16,087 bases of DNA from an uncultured Spirochaetaceae bacterium (GCA_902766345.1 CACXDK010000096.1:1-16087); one strand, 5' to 3'; positions 1 through 6,740 are shown, counted from the stretch's first letter. Notes: generated by a model from the letters alone, not told the origin. Numbers and translations are program-made.

Positions 1-504
1 CTAGAATCATGTTCTTTAAATTACGAGGTTACGAAAAAAGAAACTCTGCACAGTAGTCCTGAACTTTCTTTTCAAACGGCTATTTTTAATCGTTATGAAA
101 ATAATAAGGTAACAGTTTCTGTTTCCGCAGAAAAAATTGAACAATATACTTCAAATATATCTTACGCAAAACAAGTTTCTTTTGATTTTTGGAATACCAG
201 TAATGAGAGAGAACTGACAGGTTCTTGCAGACTATTGGGAATGCAGACATATAAAAATATCTTTACACTCTATGATGATATACACATAACCGATATAAAA
301 AATGAATCTGACATTCTAGCAACAGCACTTAAATGGAATTCTGAAAAAAAATCGTTAGTATCTGATAAGTCAAAAACTGTACATCTTTCTAAGAAAAGCA
401 TGGAAATTGAAGGTGTATGTTTTTCGGTCGATGGACAAACAAATTCTTTTGAATTTACATCTGGTGTTTCAGGAACAATTCATCTGGAAGAAGAAGTGGA
501 ATGA
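1..504 (+). CDS. lptC: LptC-like periplasmic LPS/glycolipid export protein, 5' end cut by window
   Basis: The reading frame is open from base 1 without a stop and ends at TGA 502-504, so 167 codons are visible and the start lies upstream. The family tethers the inner-membrane export complex to the LptA bridge and passes glycolipid across the periplasm. The visible part is rich in beta-strand patterns typical of the OstA/LptC fold, and has no membrane segment. Its first residues are LESCSLNYE; the cysteine at visible residue 4 could be a lipidation site of a spirochaete-type lipoprotein, but the signal peptide is outside the window and E at -2 is not typical, so this is only a guess. An internal ATG at 241 is not the real start, because coding similarity to the fold extends before it. 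The stop overlaps the following lptA-like start as ATGA, which suggests coupled translation. The assignment rests on fold-like pattern plus order before lptA and lptB. Confidence 0.72.
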   Translation, partial: LESCSLNYEVTKKETLHSSPELSFQTAIFNRYENNKVTVSVSAEKIEQYTSNISYAKQVSFDFWNTSNERELTGSCRLLGMQTYKNIFTLYDDIHITDIKNESDILATALKWNSEKKSLVSDKSKTVHLSKKSMEIEGVCFSVDGQTNSFEFTSGVSGTIHLEEEVE

Positions 505-1133
505 CAATGAAAAGATTTTTTCTTATTCTGACAGTAATATTTGCAATTAGTTCAATTTGTGTTGCAGAAAATATAATTTTCAAGGCTGATTTTATGTCTG
601 GGAAATCCTCAGAGAATAAAGATTATGCAAAACTTACTGGAAATGCGAGTATTATCACAAGCACAATGGAAATTTATGCAGATGTAATAGAGCTCTCTGG
701 AGAAAATTACCGCTTTATAGAAGCTTCAGGAAATGTCTCTGGTTCAAATTTAAAGAATAAAATTGATTTTACCTGTGGACAATTATTATATGACAGAGGA
801 ACGGAGATAGCAACTTTACAGAATGCAGTACATCTTGTTGACCGAGAAAACGAAACCATAGCAAATGCAGAAATAATGGATTATGATCAGAATAAATCAA
901 CTATAATCATGCAGATTTCTGTTGCTATGCAGCAGAAAGATAATATCTGCACAGGATCACATGCTATTTATAAGACCGATTCCAGAACATTATTTTTAAG
1001 CGGTAATCCTCAAATCTCTAAGGGTAAAGATGTCTTTAGAGCTCAGGAAATAGAGCTTAATCTTGACACTCAGGATATTACACTAGATGGACGTGTTCGA
1101 GGTTCTGTAGAAGATACAAAAAATAAACAATAG
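501..1133 (+). CDS. lptA: LptA/OstA-like periplasmic glycolipid-transport protein
   Basis: This 210-residue secreted protein would form the beta-jellyroll bridge that carries lipopolysaccharide-like lipid from LptC to the outer-membrane translocon. Residues 4-22 are a basic-then-hydrophobic signal peptide (KRFFLILTVIFAISSICVA) with a plausible signal-peptidase I cut after A22. The mature part shows the repeating OstA pattern: a section near residues 40-85 with alternating polar and hydrophobic strands and EASGNVSG, and a second near 150-200 with LFLSGNPQISKG, AQEIELNLDTQDITLDG and a short charged tail. The start at 501 overlaps the lptC stop by four bases; ATG 507 (MKRFF) is an equally good start and would remove only two residues. 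lptB follows after 19 bases. The family is low in sequence conservation, so the call relies on the signal peptide, the strand pattern and the flanking genes. Confidence 0.8.
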   Translation: MTMKRFFLILTVIFAISSICVAENIIFKADFMSGKSSENKDYAKLTGNASIITSTMEIYADVIELSGENYRFIEASGNVSGSNLKNKIDFTCGQLLYDRGTEIATLQNAVHLVDRENETIANAEIMDYDQNKSTIIMQISVAMQQKDNICTGSHAIYKTDSRTLFLSGNPQISKGKDVFRAQEIELNLDTQDITLDGRVRGSVEDTKNKQ

Positions 1134-1136
1134 AGG

Positions 1137-1149
1137 ATAAAAGTTTTAT
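1137..1149 (+). repeat. A/T palindrome between ribosome binding site and lptB start
   Basis: The 13 bases ATAAAAGTTTTAT form a perfect palindrome around a central G. They lie between the Shine-Dalgarno-like GAGG at 1133-1136, which overlaps the lptA stop TAG 1131-1133, and the lptB ATG at 1153. The linear spacing of 16 bases is long for a working site. As RNA it could form a weak hairpin of about four A-U pairs that shortens the effective distance. The palindrome is seen directly; any effect on translation is inference and the pairing energy would be small. Confidence 0.4.
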
Positions 1150-1152
1150 ATA

Positions 1153-1884
1153 ATGGAAACTCATAAATTACAGGTAAGTTCACTTTATAAATCATTTGGT
1201 AATAAAAAGGTTGTTCAAGGGATTGATTTTTCAATGACAACAGGTGAAGTTCTTGGTCTTTTAGGTCCTAACGGATCCGGAAAAACAACGACATTTTACA
1301 TGATTGTAGGATTTTACAAGCCAACGGATGGAAATGTATTTCTAGATGACGAACTTATAACAAAGATGCCTATGTACAAAAGGGCAAGATTAGGTATTTC
1401 ATATCTTCCCCAAGAGCCTTCAGTGTTTAGAAAACTAACAGTTGAAGAAAATATTTGGTCTATACTTGAAACACGGCAAGACTTATCTGATAAAGAAAAA
1501 AAAGAGCAACTTGAAGAATTAATTGAAGAATTTTCTATTCAAAAAATACGAAAACAACAAGCATATACTCTATCTGGAGGAGAACGCCGTAGAACAGAAA
1601 TTGCAAGATCTCTTGCAATTCAACCTAAATTCCTATTACTTGATGAACCTTTTGCAGGTATTGATCCTATTGCTGTTGCAGATATAAAAAAATTAATTAA
1701 ATTACTTTCAAAAAAAGGAATAGGCATTCTTATTACAGACCATAACGTCCGCGATACCCTTGAAATAACAGATAGAGCAATAATCATATCTTCTGGTCAA
1801 ATAGTTATACAAGGAAATAAGCAAGAAATATTAAATTCTGAAATAGCTCGAGAAATCTATTTAGGCACAGATTTTTCAATGTAA
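1153..1884 (+). CDS. lptB: LPS export ABC transporter ATP-binding protein LptB
   Basis: This 243-residue cytoplasmic ATPase powers extraction of lipopolysaccharide-type lipid from the inner membrane together with the LptF/LptG permeases. All ABC motifs are present in order: Walker A GPNGSGKT at 38-45, Q-loop glutamine Q87 in LPQEPSVFRKLTVEEN, signature LSGGERRR at 140-147, Walker B FLLLDEPFAGIDP with D164 and catalytic E165, and the H-loop in ITDHNVRD with H197. DHNVR after Walker B and the length of about 240 are typical of LptB and of the close amino-acid-transporter ATPases; the neighbouring lptC and lptA genes settle the choice. The ribosome binding site is poor: GAGG lies 16 bases before the ATG across an A/T palindrome. 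No better in-frame start is seen. The gene ends 32 bases before the terminator hairpin shared with the opposite operon. Confidence 0.95.
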   Translation: METHKLQVSSLYKSFGNKKVVQGIDFSMTTGEVLGLLGPNGSGKTTTFYMIVGFYKPTDGNVFLDDELITKMPMYKRARLGISYLPQEPSVFRKLTVEENIWSILETRQDLSDKEKKEQLEELIEEFSIQKIRKQQAYTLSGGERRRTEIARSLAIQPKFLLLDEPFAGIDPIAVADIKKLIKLLSKKGIGILITDHNVRDTLEITDRAIIISSGQIVIQGNKQEILNSEIAREIYLGTDFSM

Positions 1885-1906
1885 TAATTTTATATAATCG
1901 ATATAT

Positions 1907-1942
1907 AAAAAATAGAGCCACCCTTGTCATAAAAGGGTGGCT
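1907..1942 (-). terminator. Intrinsic terminator of the ribosomal protein operon
   Basis: A perfect 10-base-pair stem (1916-1925 AGCCACCCTT with 1933-1942 AAGGGTGGCT, seven-base loop) is followed on the minus strand by CTA and six T residues (1907-1912). This is a textbook rho-independent terminator, 20 bases after the stop of the last minus-strand gene. On the plus strand the same stem is not followed directly by a T run, so it serves lptB less well, though it may slow polymerases arriving from that side. Confidence 0.92.
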
Positions 1943-1945
1943 AAC

Positions 1946-1983
1946 GAAGCATTTTATATTATTTATGCTTCTGCTTTTTCTTC
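1946..1983 (+). terminator. Possible weak plus-strand terminator after lptB
   Basis: GAAGCAT at 1946-1952 pairs with ATGCTTC at 1965-1971 around a 12-base A/T loop. On the plus strand it is followed by TGCTTTTTCTTC, which is T-rich with a short offset. The right arm lies inside the last codons of the opposite gene. The stem is only seven pairs and the loop is large, so it may be chance. If real it would end lptB transcripts that pass the stronger hairpin just before it. Confidence 0.3.
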
Positions 1984-2193
1984 TGAAGCAGGAGCAGCTT
2001 TCTTTGCGGCTCTAGCCTCTACACGAGCTTTATTCTTTAAAGCTGCTTTACAAAATTTGCAAATTTTTACCTTATTGCCATCAACATCCTGTTCATACAG
2101 AACCTTGATCTGCTCAGTACCGCAAATAGCGCATTTTCCGCGGCCATGATTTGGCTCTTTGCGGATTCCTGTTCCACGATGTGCTTTTGACAT
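1963..2193 (-). CDS. Small zinc-ribbon protein of unknown function at the end of the alpha operon
   Basis: This 76-residue protein is not one I recognise as a standard ribosomal protein. The N-terminus is very basic (KAHRGTGIRKEPNHGRG, residues 4-19 or so). It is followed by two CxxC knuckles, C21/C24 and C45/C48, 20 residues apart, which is the spacing of a zinc ribbon. The tail from residue 55 is low-complexity A/K/E. The start ATG 2193 has AAAGGAG just before it, and that site overlaps the rplQ stop (GGAGTAA), with only three bases between the stop and the start, so translation is probably coupled to rplQ. The operon terminator lies 20 bases after the stop. Its charge, size and position suggest a ribosome- or RNA-associated role, as in other small zinc-ribbon ribosomal proteins, but this is inference. 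It could also be a transcription-related ribbon protein linked to the nearby alpha subunit. Confidence 0.85.
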   Translation of the reverse strand: MSKAHRGTGIRKEPNHGRGKCAICGTEQIKVLYEQDVDGNKVKICKFCKAALKNKARVEARAAKKAAPASEEKAEA

Positions 2194-2196
2194 ATC

Positions 2197-2631
2197 TTAC
2201 TCCTTTGCGGCCTCAGCTTTTGGAGCTGAAACTTTTTTATCTGCCTTTGAATCTTTTTCTTCAGGTTCTGGCAGTTTATAATCAATAAGTTCCAAAATTA
2301 CAACATCTGCAGCATCGCCCTGACGGAAACCAAGTTTCAATACACGAGTATATCCACCATTACGATCCTTCATACGAGGTCCAATTTCTGTGAACAATTT
2401 ATTCAGAATTTTTTCATCTGCAATAAATTTAGCGGCAATTCTTCTATTATGAACACTATCAACTTTTGCACGTGTGATAAGTTTTTCAGCTGCCTTGCGT
2501 ACTTCAAGAGCCTTTGCTTTTGTTGTAGTAACGCGCTCATATCTAAAGAGTGATGTTACCATGTTTCGTGACATTGCACGACGATGGGCTGTTGTACGTG
2601 AAAGCGGATTAAATCCATTTCTGTGGTTCAT
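2197..2631 (-). CDS. rplQ: 50S ribosomal protein L17 (bL17)
   Basis: bL17 is a large-subunit protein that lies near the exit side of the 50S particle. The 144-residue product begins [20 protein letters not shown], close to the family's usual MRHRK..L.R...HR.A opening, and continues with [22 protein letters not shown] and the family C-terminal strand [12 protein letters not shown]. The core ends near residue 119; residues 120-144 are an added K/A/E-rich tail, so the protein is longer than the usual roughly 120. The ATG overlaps the rpoA stop as ATGA (four bases), with AAGGACGAG upstream. The next gene starts three bases after its stop. The call is secure; the role of the tail is unknown. Confidence 0.97.
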   Translation of the reverse strand: MNHRNGFNPLSRTTAHRRAMSRNMVTSLFRYERVTTTKAKALEVRKAAEKLITRAKVDSVHNRRIAAKFIADEKILNKLFTEIGPRMKDRNGGYTRVLKLGFRQGDAADVVILELIDYKLPEPEEKDSKADKKVSAPKAEAAKE

Positions 2632-3674
2632 TCGTTCTCGTCCTTATTTTTACGGAAGTTAACATCTTTTAGATGGCTGTAATCAGTCATTCCCAAAGTC
2701 AGATTATGTTCTTCAAGCTTTGTCTTGATTTCCTCAAGACTCTTCTTTCCAAAGTTACGAGTCTTTGTAATGTCTTCTTCAGTTTTCTTAGTTAATTCAC
2801 CAATAGTGTGAATATTAGCATTCTTGAGACAATTTGAACTGCGTACAGACAACTCCAACTCCTCTACAGGAGTATTAAGCAGCTTACGAATCATTTCATC
2901 GCCTTCATCCAAATCTTCACCAGAAGAATATTCATCTTCATTGAAATTTACAAAGATAGAAAAATAATCTTTTGCAATCTTTGCTGCTTCTGCCAAAGCG
3001 TCTTCAGGTTTTATAGATCCATCAGTCCAAATCTCGAGAATTAATTTATCATAGTCGTTTCGCTGACCTACACGGCAAGGTTCAATGGAATATTTAACCT
3101 TTGGTACAGGTGTAAAAATACAATCCATTGGAATTGTTCCAACAACTTCAATGTATGCACTATTTACTTCCGCTGGAACATAACCTCTTCCAAGGTCAAC
3201 CTGAATTTCAATATCCAGGCGAGAGCCCTCCATCATTGTAAAGATTTCAAGCCCTTCTGTCATAACCTCAAGCTGACCTTCTTTTACGAAGTTATCACTC
3301 TTAATAGTTCCAGAACCTTTAAACTCAAAGAGGAATGTATCCTGTTCAACATCCCGCGGCAAGCGCAAACGAATCTGTTTCAAGCTATTCAAGACTTCCA
3401 TAGTATCTTCACTGACACCTGGGATTTTCTCAAATTCACTAGAAATAACATGAGGAACATCATTTGAATCGTATGAAGTAATACGAACAGAAGAAATTGC
3501 ATACCCCTGAATAGAAGATAACAGTACTCTACGGAGAGTATTTCCTACCGTAGTACCAAATCCAGGTTCAAATGGATATGCAGTAAATTTTCCATAGTTC
3601 GGATTAGTTTCGAGATGCTCAAATGTAATTCCCTTTGGTTTTTTAAAACCTTTAAGCAGATTTTTGCGAGCCAT
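2628..3674 (-). CDS. rpoA: DNA-directed RNA polymerase subunit alpha
   Basis: The alpha subunit (348 residues) dimerises to nucleate polymerase assembly and binds promoter DNA and activators through its C-terminal domain. The N-terminal domain has the dimer/assembly signature [18 protein letters not shown] at 38-55. An acidic linker near residues 245-262 ([16 protein letters not shown]) leads to the C-terminal domain, where [11 protein letters not shown] aligns with the DNA-binding face; R278 matches Escherichia coli R265, and the helix-hairpin-helix [11 protein letters not shown] is intact. About 16 extra residues rich in charge follow LGM. The site AAGGAG lies seven bases before the ATG. 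Its place between rpsD and rplQ lets polymerase and ribosome synthesis share regulation, as in many bacteria. Confidence 0.98.
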   Translation of the reverse strand: MARKNLLKGFKKPKGITFEHLETNPNYGKFTAYPFEPGFGTTVGNTLRRVLLSSIQGYAISSVRITSYDSNDVPHVISSEFEKIPGVSEDTMEVLNSLKQIRLRLPRDVEQDTFLFEFKGSGTIKSDNFVKEGQLEVMTEGLEIFTMMEGSRLDIEIQVDLGRGYVPAEVNSAYIEVVGTIPMDCIFTPVPKVKYSIEPCRVGQRNDYDKLILEIWTDGSIKPEDALAEAAKIAKDYFSIFVNFNEDEYSSGEDLDEGDEMIRKLLNTPVEELELSVRSSNCLKNANIHTIGELTKKTEEDITKTRNFGKKSLEEIKTKLEEHNLTLGMTDYSHLKDVNFRKNKDENE

Positions 3675-3686
3675 CTGAACTCCTTA

Positions 3687-4322
3687 TTATTTAGAATAGA
3701 GCTCAACTACGAGCTGTTCTTTTACGTCTGCCAGATCTGTAACTTCTTCACGACGTGGATACTGTACAAAAGTACCCTTTACAGCATCTTCATCAATCGT
3801 CAACCATGAAGCAGAGCCAGATTTTGAAACTTCTTTAAGACCTTCCTGAACAACAGAAAGCTTCTTACTTCTTTCCTTCACTTCAATAACATCACCTGGC
3901 TTTACCTGATAGCTAGCGATATTAACAATTTTTCCGTTAACCATAACGTGTCTGTGAAGAACAAGCTGACGAGCCTGATTGCGACAAGAAGCAAAATGCA
4001 TTCTGAAAACTACATTATCAAGACGGCTTTCAAGCAAACGAATAAGGTTTTCACCTGTTACACCAGACATTCTAAGAGCATTTTCAAAAGTAATGTGGAA
4101 CTGTTTTTCCATCATACCATAAATTCTCTTAATCTTCTGCTTTTCACGCAACTGAAGTCCATATTCACTGCGTTTTCCTGCACGATCTTTTGGATCCTTT
4201 CCAGGAGCAGTGCGCTTCTTATTAATAGGGCACTTATCGCTTTTGCAACGTTCACCTTTAAGGAACAATTTATTCTGTTCTGTTCTACAAAGTCTACAAA
4301 CAGGACCTGTATATCTTGCCAT
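3687..4322 (-). CDS. rpsD: 30S ribosomal protein S4 (uS4), zinc-binding form
   Basis: uS4 binds the five-way junction of 16S rRNA early in small-subunit assembly and in some bacteria represses the alpha operon. The 211-residue product has an intact N-terminal zinc site: C9, C12, C26 and C31 (CRLC, then C four residues from C). The S4 RNA-binding domain starts near residue 95 with RLESRLDNVVFRM and includes VMVNGKIVNI. The ribosome binding site AAGGAG overlaps the rpsK stop and lies 11 bases before the ATG, slightly long. rpsD between rpsK and rpoA is the arrangement known from Escherichia coli and others, so S4 here is placed to feed back on its own operon; see the structured leader before rpmJ. 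Confidence 0.97.
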   Translation of the reverse strand: MARYTGPVCRLCRTEQNKLFLKGERCKSDKCPINKKRTAPGKDPKDRAGKRSEYGLQLREKQKIKRIYGMMEKQFHITFENALRMSGVTGENLIRLLESRLDNVVFRMHFASCRNQARQLVLHRHVMVNGKIVNIASYQVKPGDVIEVKERSKKLSVVQEGLKEVSKSGSASWLTIDEDAVKGTFVQYPRREEVTDLADVKEQLVVELYSK

Positions 4323-4337
4323 ATTGTACTAATCTCC

Positions 4338-4718
4338 TTACATGCGGCGAGTCTTGCGAGGACGACATCCATTATGAGGTATTGGTGTTACATCTGAAAT
4401 AGACTTAACTTTAAGACCCAATGTACCAAGAACACGAATTGCATTTTCACGACCAATTCCAGGTCCCTTTACAAATACATGTACCTCACGCAAACCATAG
4501 CTTGCAGCATTCTGAACTGCTGTTTCTGCTACTGACTGAGCTGCAAACGGAGTTGATTTCTTAGCTCCGCGGAATCCTAATCCACCAGAAGAAGCCCAAG
4601 CGATAGCATTTCCTCTGAGATCTGTAATTGTTACGATAGTGTTATTAAAGCTAGCCTGAATATAGACATTACCCTCATAAACACTCTTTTTTTCCTTTCT
4701 TTTCTTAGCAGTTGCCAT
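4338..4718 (-). CDS. rpsK: 30S ribosomal protein S11 (uS11)
   Basis: uS11 sits on the platform of the small subunit next to the E site and mRNA exit path. The 126-residue length is normal. Typical sequence includes [16 protein letters not shown] near residues 18-33, [35 protein letters not shown], and the ending [16 protein letters not shown]. The start has the best Shine-Dalgarno site of the region, GGAGG, with GTAACTGATGGC shared almost exactly with the rpsM start. It follows rpsM after 14 bases and precedes rpsD after 15. No unusual features. Confidence 0.98.
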   Translation of the reverse strand: MATAKKRKEKKSVYEGNVYIQASFNNTIVTITDLRGNAIAWASSGGLGFRGAKKSTPFAAQSVAETAVQNAASYGLREVHVFVKGPGIGRENAIRVLGTLGLKVKSISDVTPIPHNGCRPRKTRRM

Positions 4719-4732
4719 CAGTTACCTCCGTA

Positions 4733-5101
4733 CTATGCCTTCTTCTTGTTAGCAACGGTCTTCTTCTTACCCTTACGAGTACGAGAATTTGTACGAGTCC
4801 GCTGACCACGAACAGGTAAACCTCTAGCATGACGCATACCACGGTAGCTTCCAATATCAATAAGGCGTTTGATATTCAAACCAATTTCTGAACGCAAGCG
4901 TCCTTCTGTCTTGTAATTATCATCAATTGCCTTACGAACTTTTGCCAAATCATCTTCTGAAAGATCATTAATCATTGTGTTTGGATCAATCTTTGTAATC
5001 TCACAGATATGATTTGCTGCTGAACGGCCAATACCATAAATATATGTCAATGCAATATTGACATGCTTATTTGGGAGGTCAACTCCCGCAATTCGAGCCA
5101 T
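4733..5101 (-). CDS. rpsM: 30S ribosomal protein S13 (uS13)
   Basis: uS13 lies in the head of the 30S subunit and contacts the P-site tRNA and 50S bridges. The 122-residue product has the N-terminal [20 protein letters not shown], the helix-two-turn-helix [11 protein letters not shown] and the conserved [16 protein letters not shown] segment, followed by a lysine-rich tail ([12 protein letters not shown]) that reaches the tRNA in known structures. GAGGAG overlaps the rpmJ stop TGA, and the ATG is ten bases after that stop, so the two genes are probably coupled. The protein is complete and of ordinary length. Confidence 0.98.
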   Translation of the reverse strand: MARIAGVDLPNKHVNIALTYIYGIGRSAANHICEITKIDPNTMINDLSEDDLAKVRKAIDDNYKTEGRLRSEIGLNIKRLIDIGSYRGMRHARGLPVRGQRTRTNSRTRKGKKKTVANKKKA

Positions 5102-5111
5102 CAGTTACTCC

Positions 5112-5225
5112 TCAACCCTGTCTCTGCTTATGCTTTGGGTTTACACAGATAATACGAATAATTCCGTTTCTCTTAATAACCTTGCACTTGTCGCAAATGG
5201 GCTTTACGCTGGTTCTTACTTTCAT
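5112..5225 (-). CDS. rpmJ: 50S ribosomal protein L36 (bL36), zinc-binding form
   Basis: This 37-residue gene is bL36, which binds domain V/VI regions of 23S rRNA late in large-subunit assembly. The protein opens [15 protein letters not shown] and ends NPKHKQRQG. Zinc ligands of the C+ form are present: C11, C14, C27 and H32. A G-rich site (GGGGGA) lies five bases before the ATG. It is the first gene after the 163-base secY spacer, so it heads the alpha cluster. In Escherichia coli bL36 can be replaced by a zinc-free paralogue under zinc limitation; no such copy is in this window. Confidence 0.95.
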   Translation of the reverse strand: MKVRTSVKPICDKCKVIKRNGIIRIICVNPKHKQRQG

Positions 5226-5261
5226 AAAAGTCCCCCAGAAAAATGTATTAGATTAAGACCA

Positions 5262-5305
5262 CACGTTAAATCATGGCAATTCGCAATGAATTACAATCTA
5301 ACGTG
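5262..5305 (-). promoter_or_regulatory. Two-tier stem-loop in the rpmJ leader
   Basis: Outer arms CACGTTA (5262-5268) and TAACGTG (5299-5305) are perfectly complementary. Inside them, 5276-5282 and 5288-5294 form a seven-pair stem with one G-U and a five-base loop. In addition AATCTAA at 5295-5301 can pair perfectly with TTAGATT at 5248-5254, which shares three bases with the outer stem, so the two folds exclude each other. The pairings are seen directly. A role as an autoregulatory site for a ribosomal protein such as S4, which binds the alpha-operon leader in Escherichia coli, is inference. Confidence 0.5.
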
Positions 5306-5324
5306 CCACTTTCTATATAAGTGG
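5306..5324 (-). promoter_or_regulatory. Small hairpin at the predicted start of the rpmJ transcript
   Basis: CCACTT at 5306-5311 pairs with AAGTGG at 5319-5324 around a seven-base A/T loop. It begins at or within a few bases of the transcription start predicted from the upstream -10 element, so it could protect the 5' end of a new transcript or form part of the leader fold. It is not followed by a T run and is not a terminator on either strand. Confidence 0.45.
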
Positions 5325-5331
5325 GTGTCCT

Positions 5332-5340
5332 AATATAACA
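5332..5340 (-). promoter_or_regulatory. Candidate extended -10 promoter for the alpha cluster
   Basis: The minus strand reads TGTTATATT here: TATATT (5332-5337) preceded by TGT (5338-5340), an extended -10 element. No good -35 box lies at 17 bases, which extended -10 promoters tolerate. It would start RNA near 5325, right before the leader hairpins and about 100 bases before rpmJ. The 163-base spacer contrasts with the near-zero spacing elsewhere, which supports an internal promoter, but the surrounding sequence is A/T-rich and chance matches are common. Confidence 0.35.
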
Positions 5341-5388
5341 CATTTTACTAATTTTAATCTAGACCTTATTATAGAATTCTTTAATTTT

Positions 5389-6723
5389 TTAAAGACTTCT
5401 AGGTCTTAATCCCTTCTTTGTAAGTCCATCATGATGATGCATCTTAAGAAGAGCCTCAACCTGAGACATCGTATCAAGATCAACACCAACCAAGATTAAG
5501 AGAGAAGTTCCACCCATCAACATTGCAATTGATGCAGGAAACTTAAATATAATCTGGATGATTGTTGGTAATACAGCTATTACAGCCAGATACAATGAGC
5601 CAGGAAGTATCAGACGGTTAAGCACCCTCTGTAGATATTCCTCAGTCTTGTCTGTTCTGATTCCGGGAATAGAACCACCGTTTTCACGAATATTTCTTGC
5701 GATTTCAGTAGGGTTCAGGGTTACCTGAGTGTAGAAGTATGCAAAGAATATAATCAACAAAACTTCGATAATATTATACAAAATTCCAAGCGGATTAAGT
5801 ACAGCTGAAACCTTCATGAGCCAAGTTGCTCTATTAGAAAGGCTGTTAGCAAGCTGAAGAGGGAATGTTAAAAATGCAGATGCAAAAATTATAGGGATTA
5901 CTCCAGAAGGATTAATCTTAAACGGAATGTATGTACTCTGTCCACCATACATTTTGCGTCCTACAACACGTTTTGCGTAATGAACAGGAATCTTACGTTC
6001 TCCAGACTGTTCATATACAACAAATCCGATAATTGCAACATACATAAAGAGTGCTACGATCACGAAAACAATATTTATATCTCCGTTAGAAACACTCTTT
6101 CCCAATTCATACACTGCGCTTGGTATACGGGCAACGATACCAGCAAAAATCAACATAGAAATGCCGTTACCAATGCCATGAGCAGTAATCTGATCACCAA
6201 GCCATACAGTAATCATAGATCCTGTGGTTACTGTAAGAATAGCAAGCAAGTTAAAATAGACTTTGTTATCAAATATAATTGCACCAGGTTGCTGCTGATT
6301 AATGGCGTCAGCATACACAGTAAGAGCATAAGACTGAATAAGACATACAAAAATAGTACCTACTCTTGTCCACCATGCTACCTTCTGCTGACCGCCTTCT
6401 TCCTGAGCAATTCTTTTGAGTGACGGGAATATGACAAGTGCCAATTGCATGATAATCTGTGTTGAAATGTAAGGCATTACGCCAAGCATAAACACAGAAA
6501 ATCTTTCAAAGGCACCGCCGGCAAAAAAGTCCATGTAACTGGCAAACGCGCTTTCTGCACCACTTGCAAGATTATTGAAGTACTGCAGAAGCAAGGTTGC
6601 ATCAATGCCTGGTATTGTTAAAACACTACCAAGACGAAATACTGCGAGAATAAGCAATGTAAAGAGCATGCGATCACGCAACTCTTTAACTCTGAACATA
6701 TTTACAACAGGATTGTTTGCCAT
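5389..6723 (-). CDS. secY: Preprotein translocase channel subunit SecY
   Basis: SecY is the ten-helix channel of the Sec translocon in the inner membrane; it passes unfolded proteins driven by SecA or the ribosome. The 444-residue product has the first membrane helix before IPGID (37-41), the helix LGVMPYISTQIIMQL, the cytoplasmic loop ERKIPVHYAKR starting at E242 that faces the ribosome and SecA, and the last cytoplasmic loop with NPTEIARNIRENGG and the key arginine R356 in PGIR, matching Escherichia coli R357. The C-terminus is short and basic. TTGGAG lies six bases before the ATG, 17 bases after rplO. It ends the spc cluster; adk, map and infA do not follow it. secE and secG are not in the window. 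Confidence 0.98.
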   Translation of the reverse strand: MANNPVVNMFRVKELRDRMLFTLLILAVFRLGSVLTIPGIDATLLLQYFNNLASGAESAFASYMDFFAGGAFERFSVFMLGVMPYISTQIIMQLALVIFPSLKRIAQEEGGQQKVAWWTRVGTIFVCLIQSYALTVYADAINQQQPGAIIFDNKVYFNLLAILTVTTGSMITVWLGDQITAHGIGNGISMLIFAGIVARIPSAVYELGKSVSNGDINIVFVIVALFMYVAIIGFVVYEQSGERKIPVHYAKRVVGRKMYGGQSTYIPFKINPSGVIPIIFASAFLTFPLQLANSLSNRATWLMKVSAVLNPLGILYNIIEVLLIIFFAYFYTQVTLNPTEIARNIRENGGSIPGIRTDKTEEYLQRVLNRLILPGSLYLAVIAVLPTIIQIIFKFPASIAMLMGGTSLLILVGVDLDTMSQVEALLKMHHHDGLTKKGLRPRSL

Positions 6724-6740
6724 GTATCACTCCAACGTTT

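Noticed and set aside
241..504. A separate short gene starting at ATG 241
   Set aside because: The frame is open back to base 1 with sequence of the same type, and there is no ribosome binding site before 241, so it is the inner part of the truncated lptC-like gene.
544..572. Lipoprotein cysteine in the LptA signal peptide (SSIC)
   Set aside because: The residue before the cysteine is isoleucine rather than G, A or S, and a normal signal-peptidase I site follows two residues later; LptA proteins are usually soluble.
1893..1898. TATAAT on the plus strand after lptB
   Set aside because: It points directly into the terminator and the opposite operon, with nothing to express; it is likely chance in an A/T-rich spacer.
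5368..5373. Perfect TATAAT on the minus strand just after secY
   Set aside because: No acceptable -35 element at 16 to 18 bases (best is GTCTTT) and no extended -10 TG; the TGTTATATT element at 5332-5340 is better placed. It could still contribute and is not excluded.
5389..5410. Inverted repeat AAGAC/GTCTT at the secY stop as a terminator
   Set aside because: Only five pairs, and followed by an A run rather than a T run on the minus strand, so it does not look like an intrinsic terminator.
5980..6423. A 147-codon open frame on the plus strand within secY
   Set aside because: Antisense to a fully conserved secY region, with no start signal and no recognisable domain.
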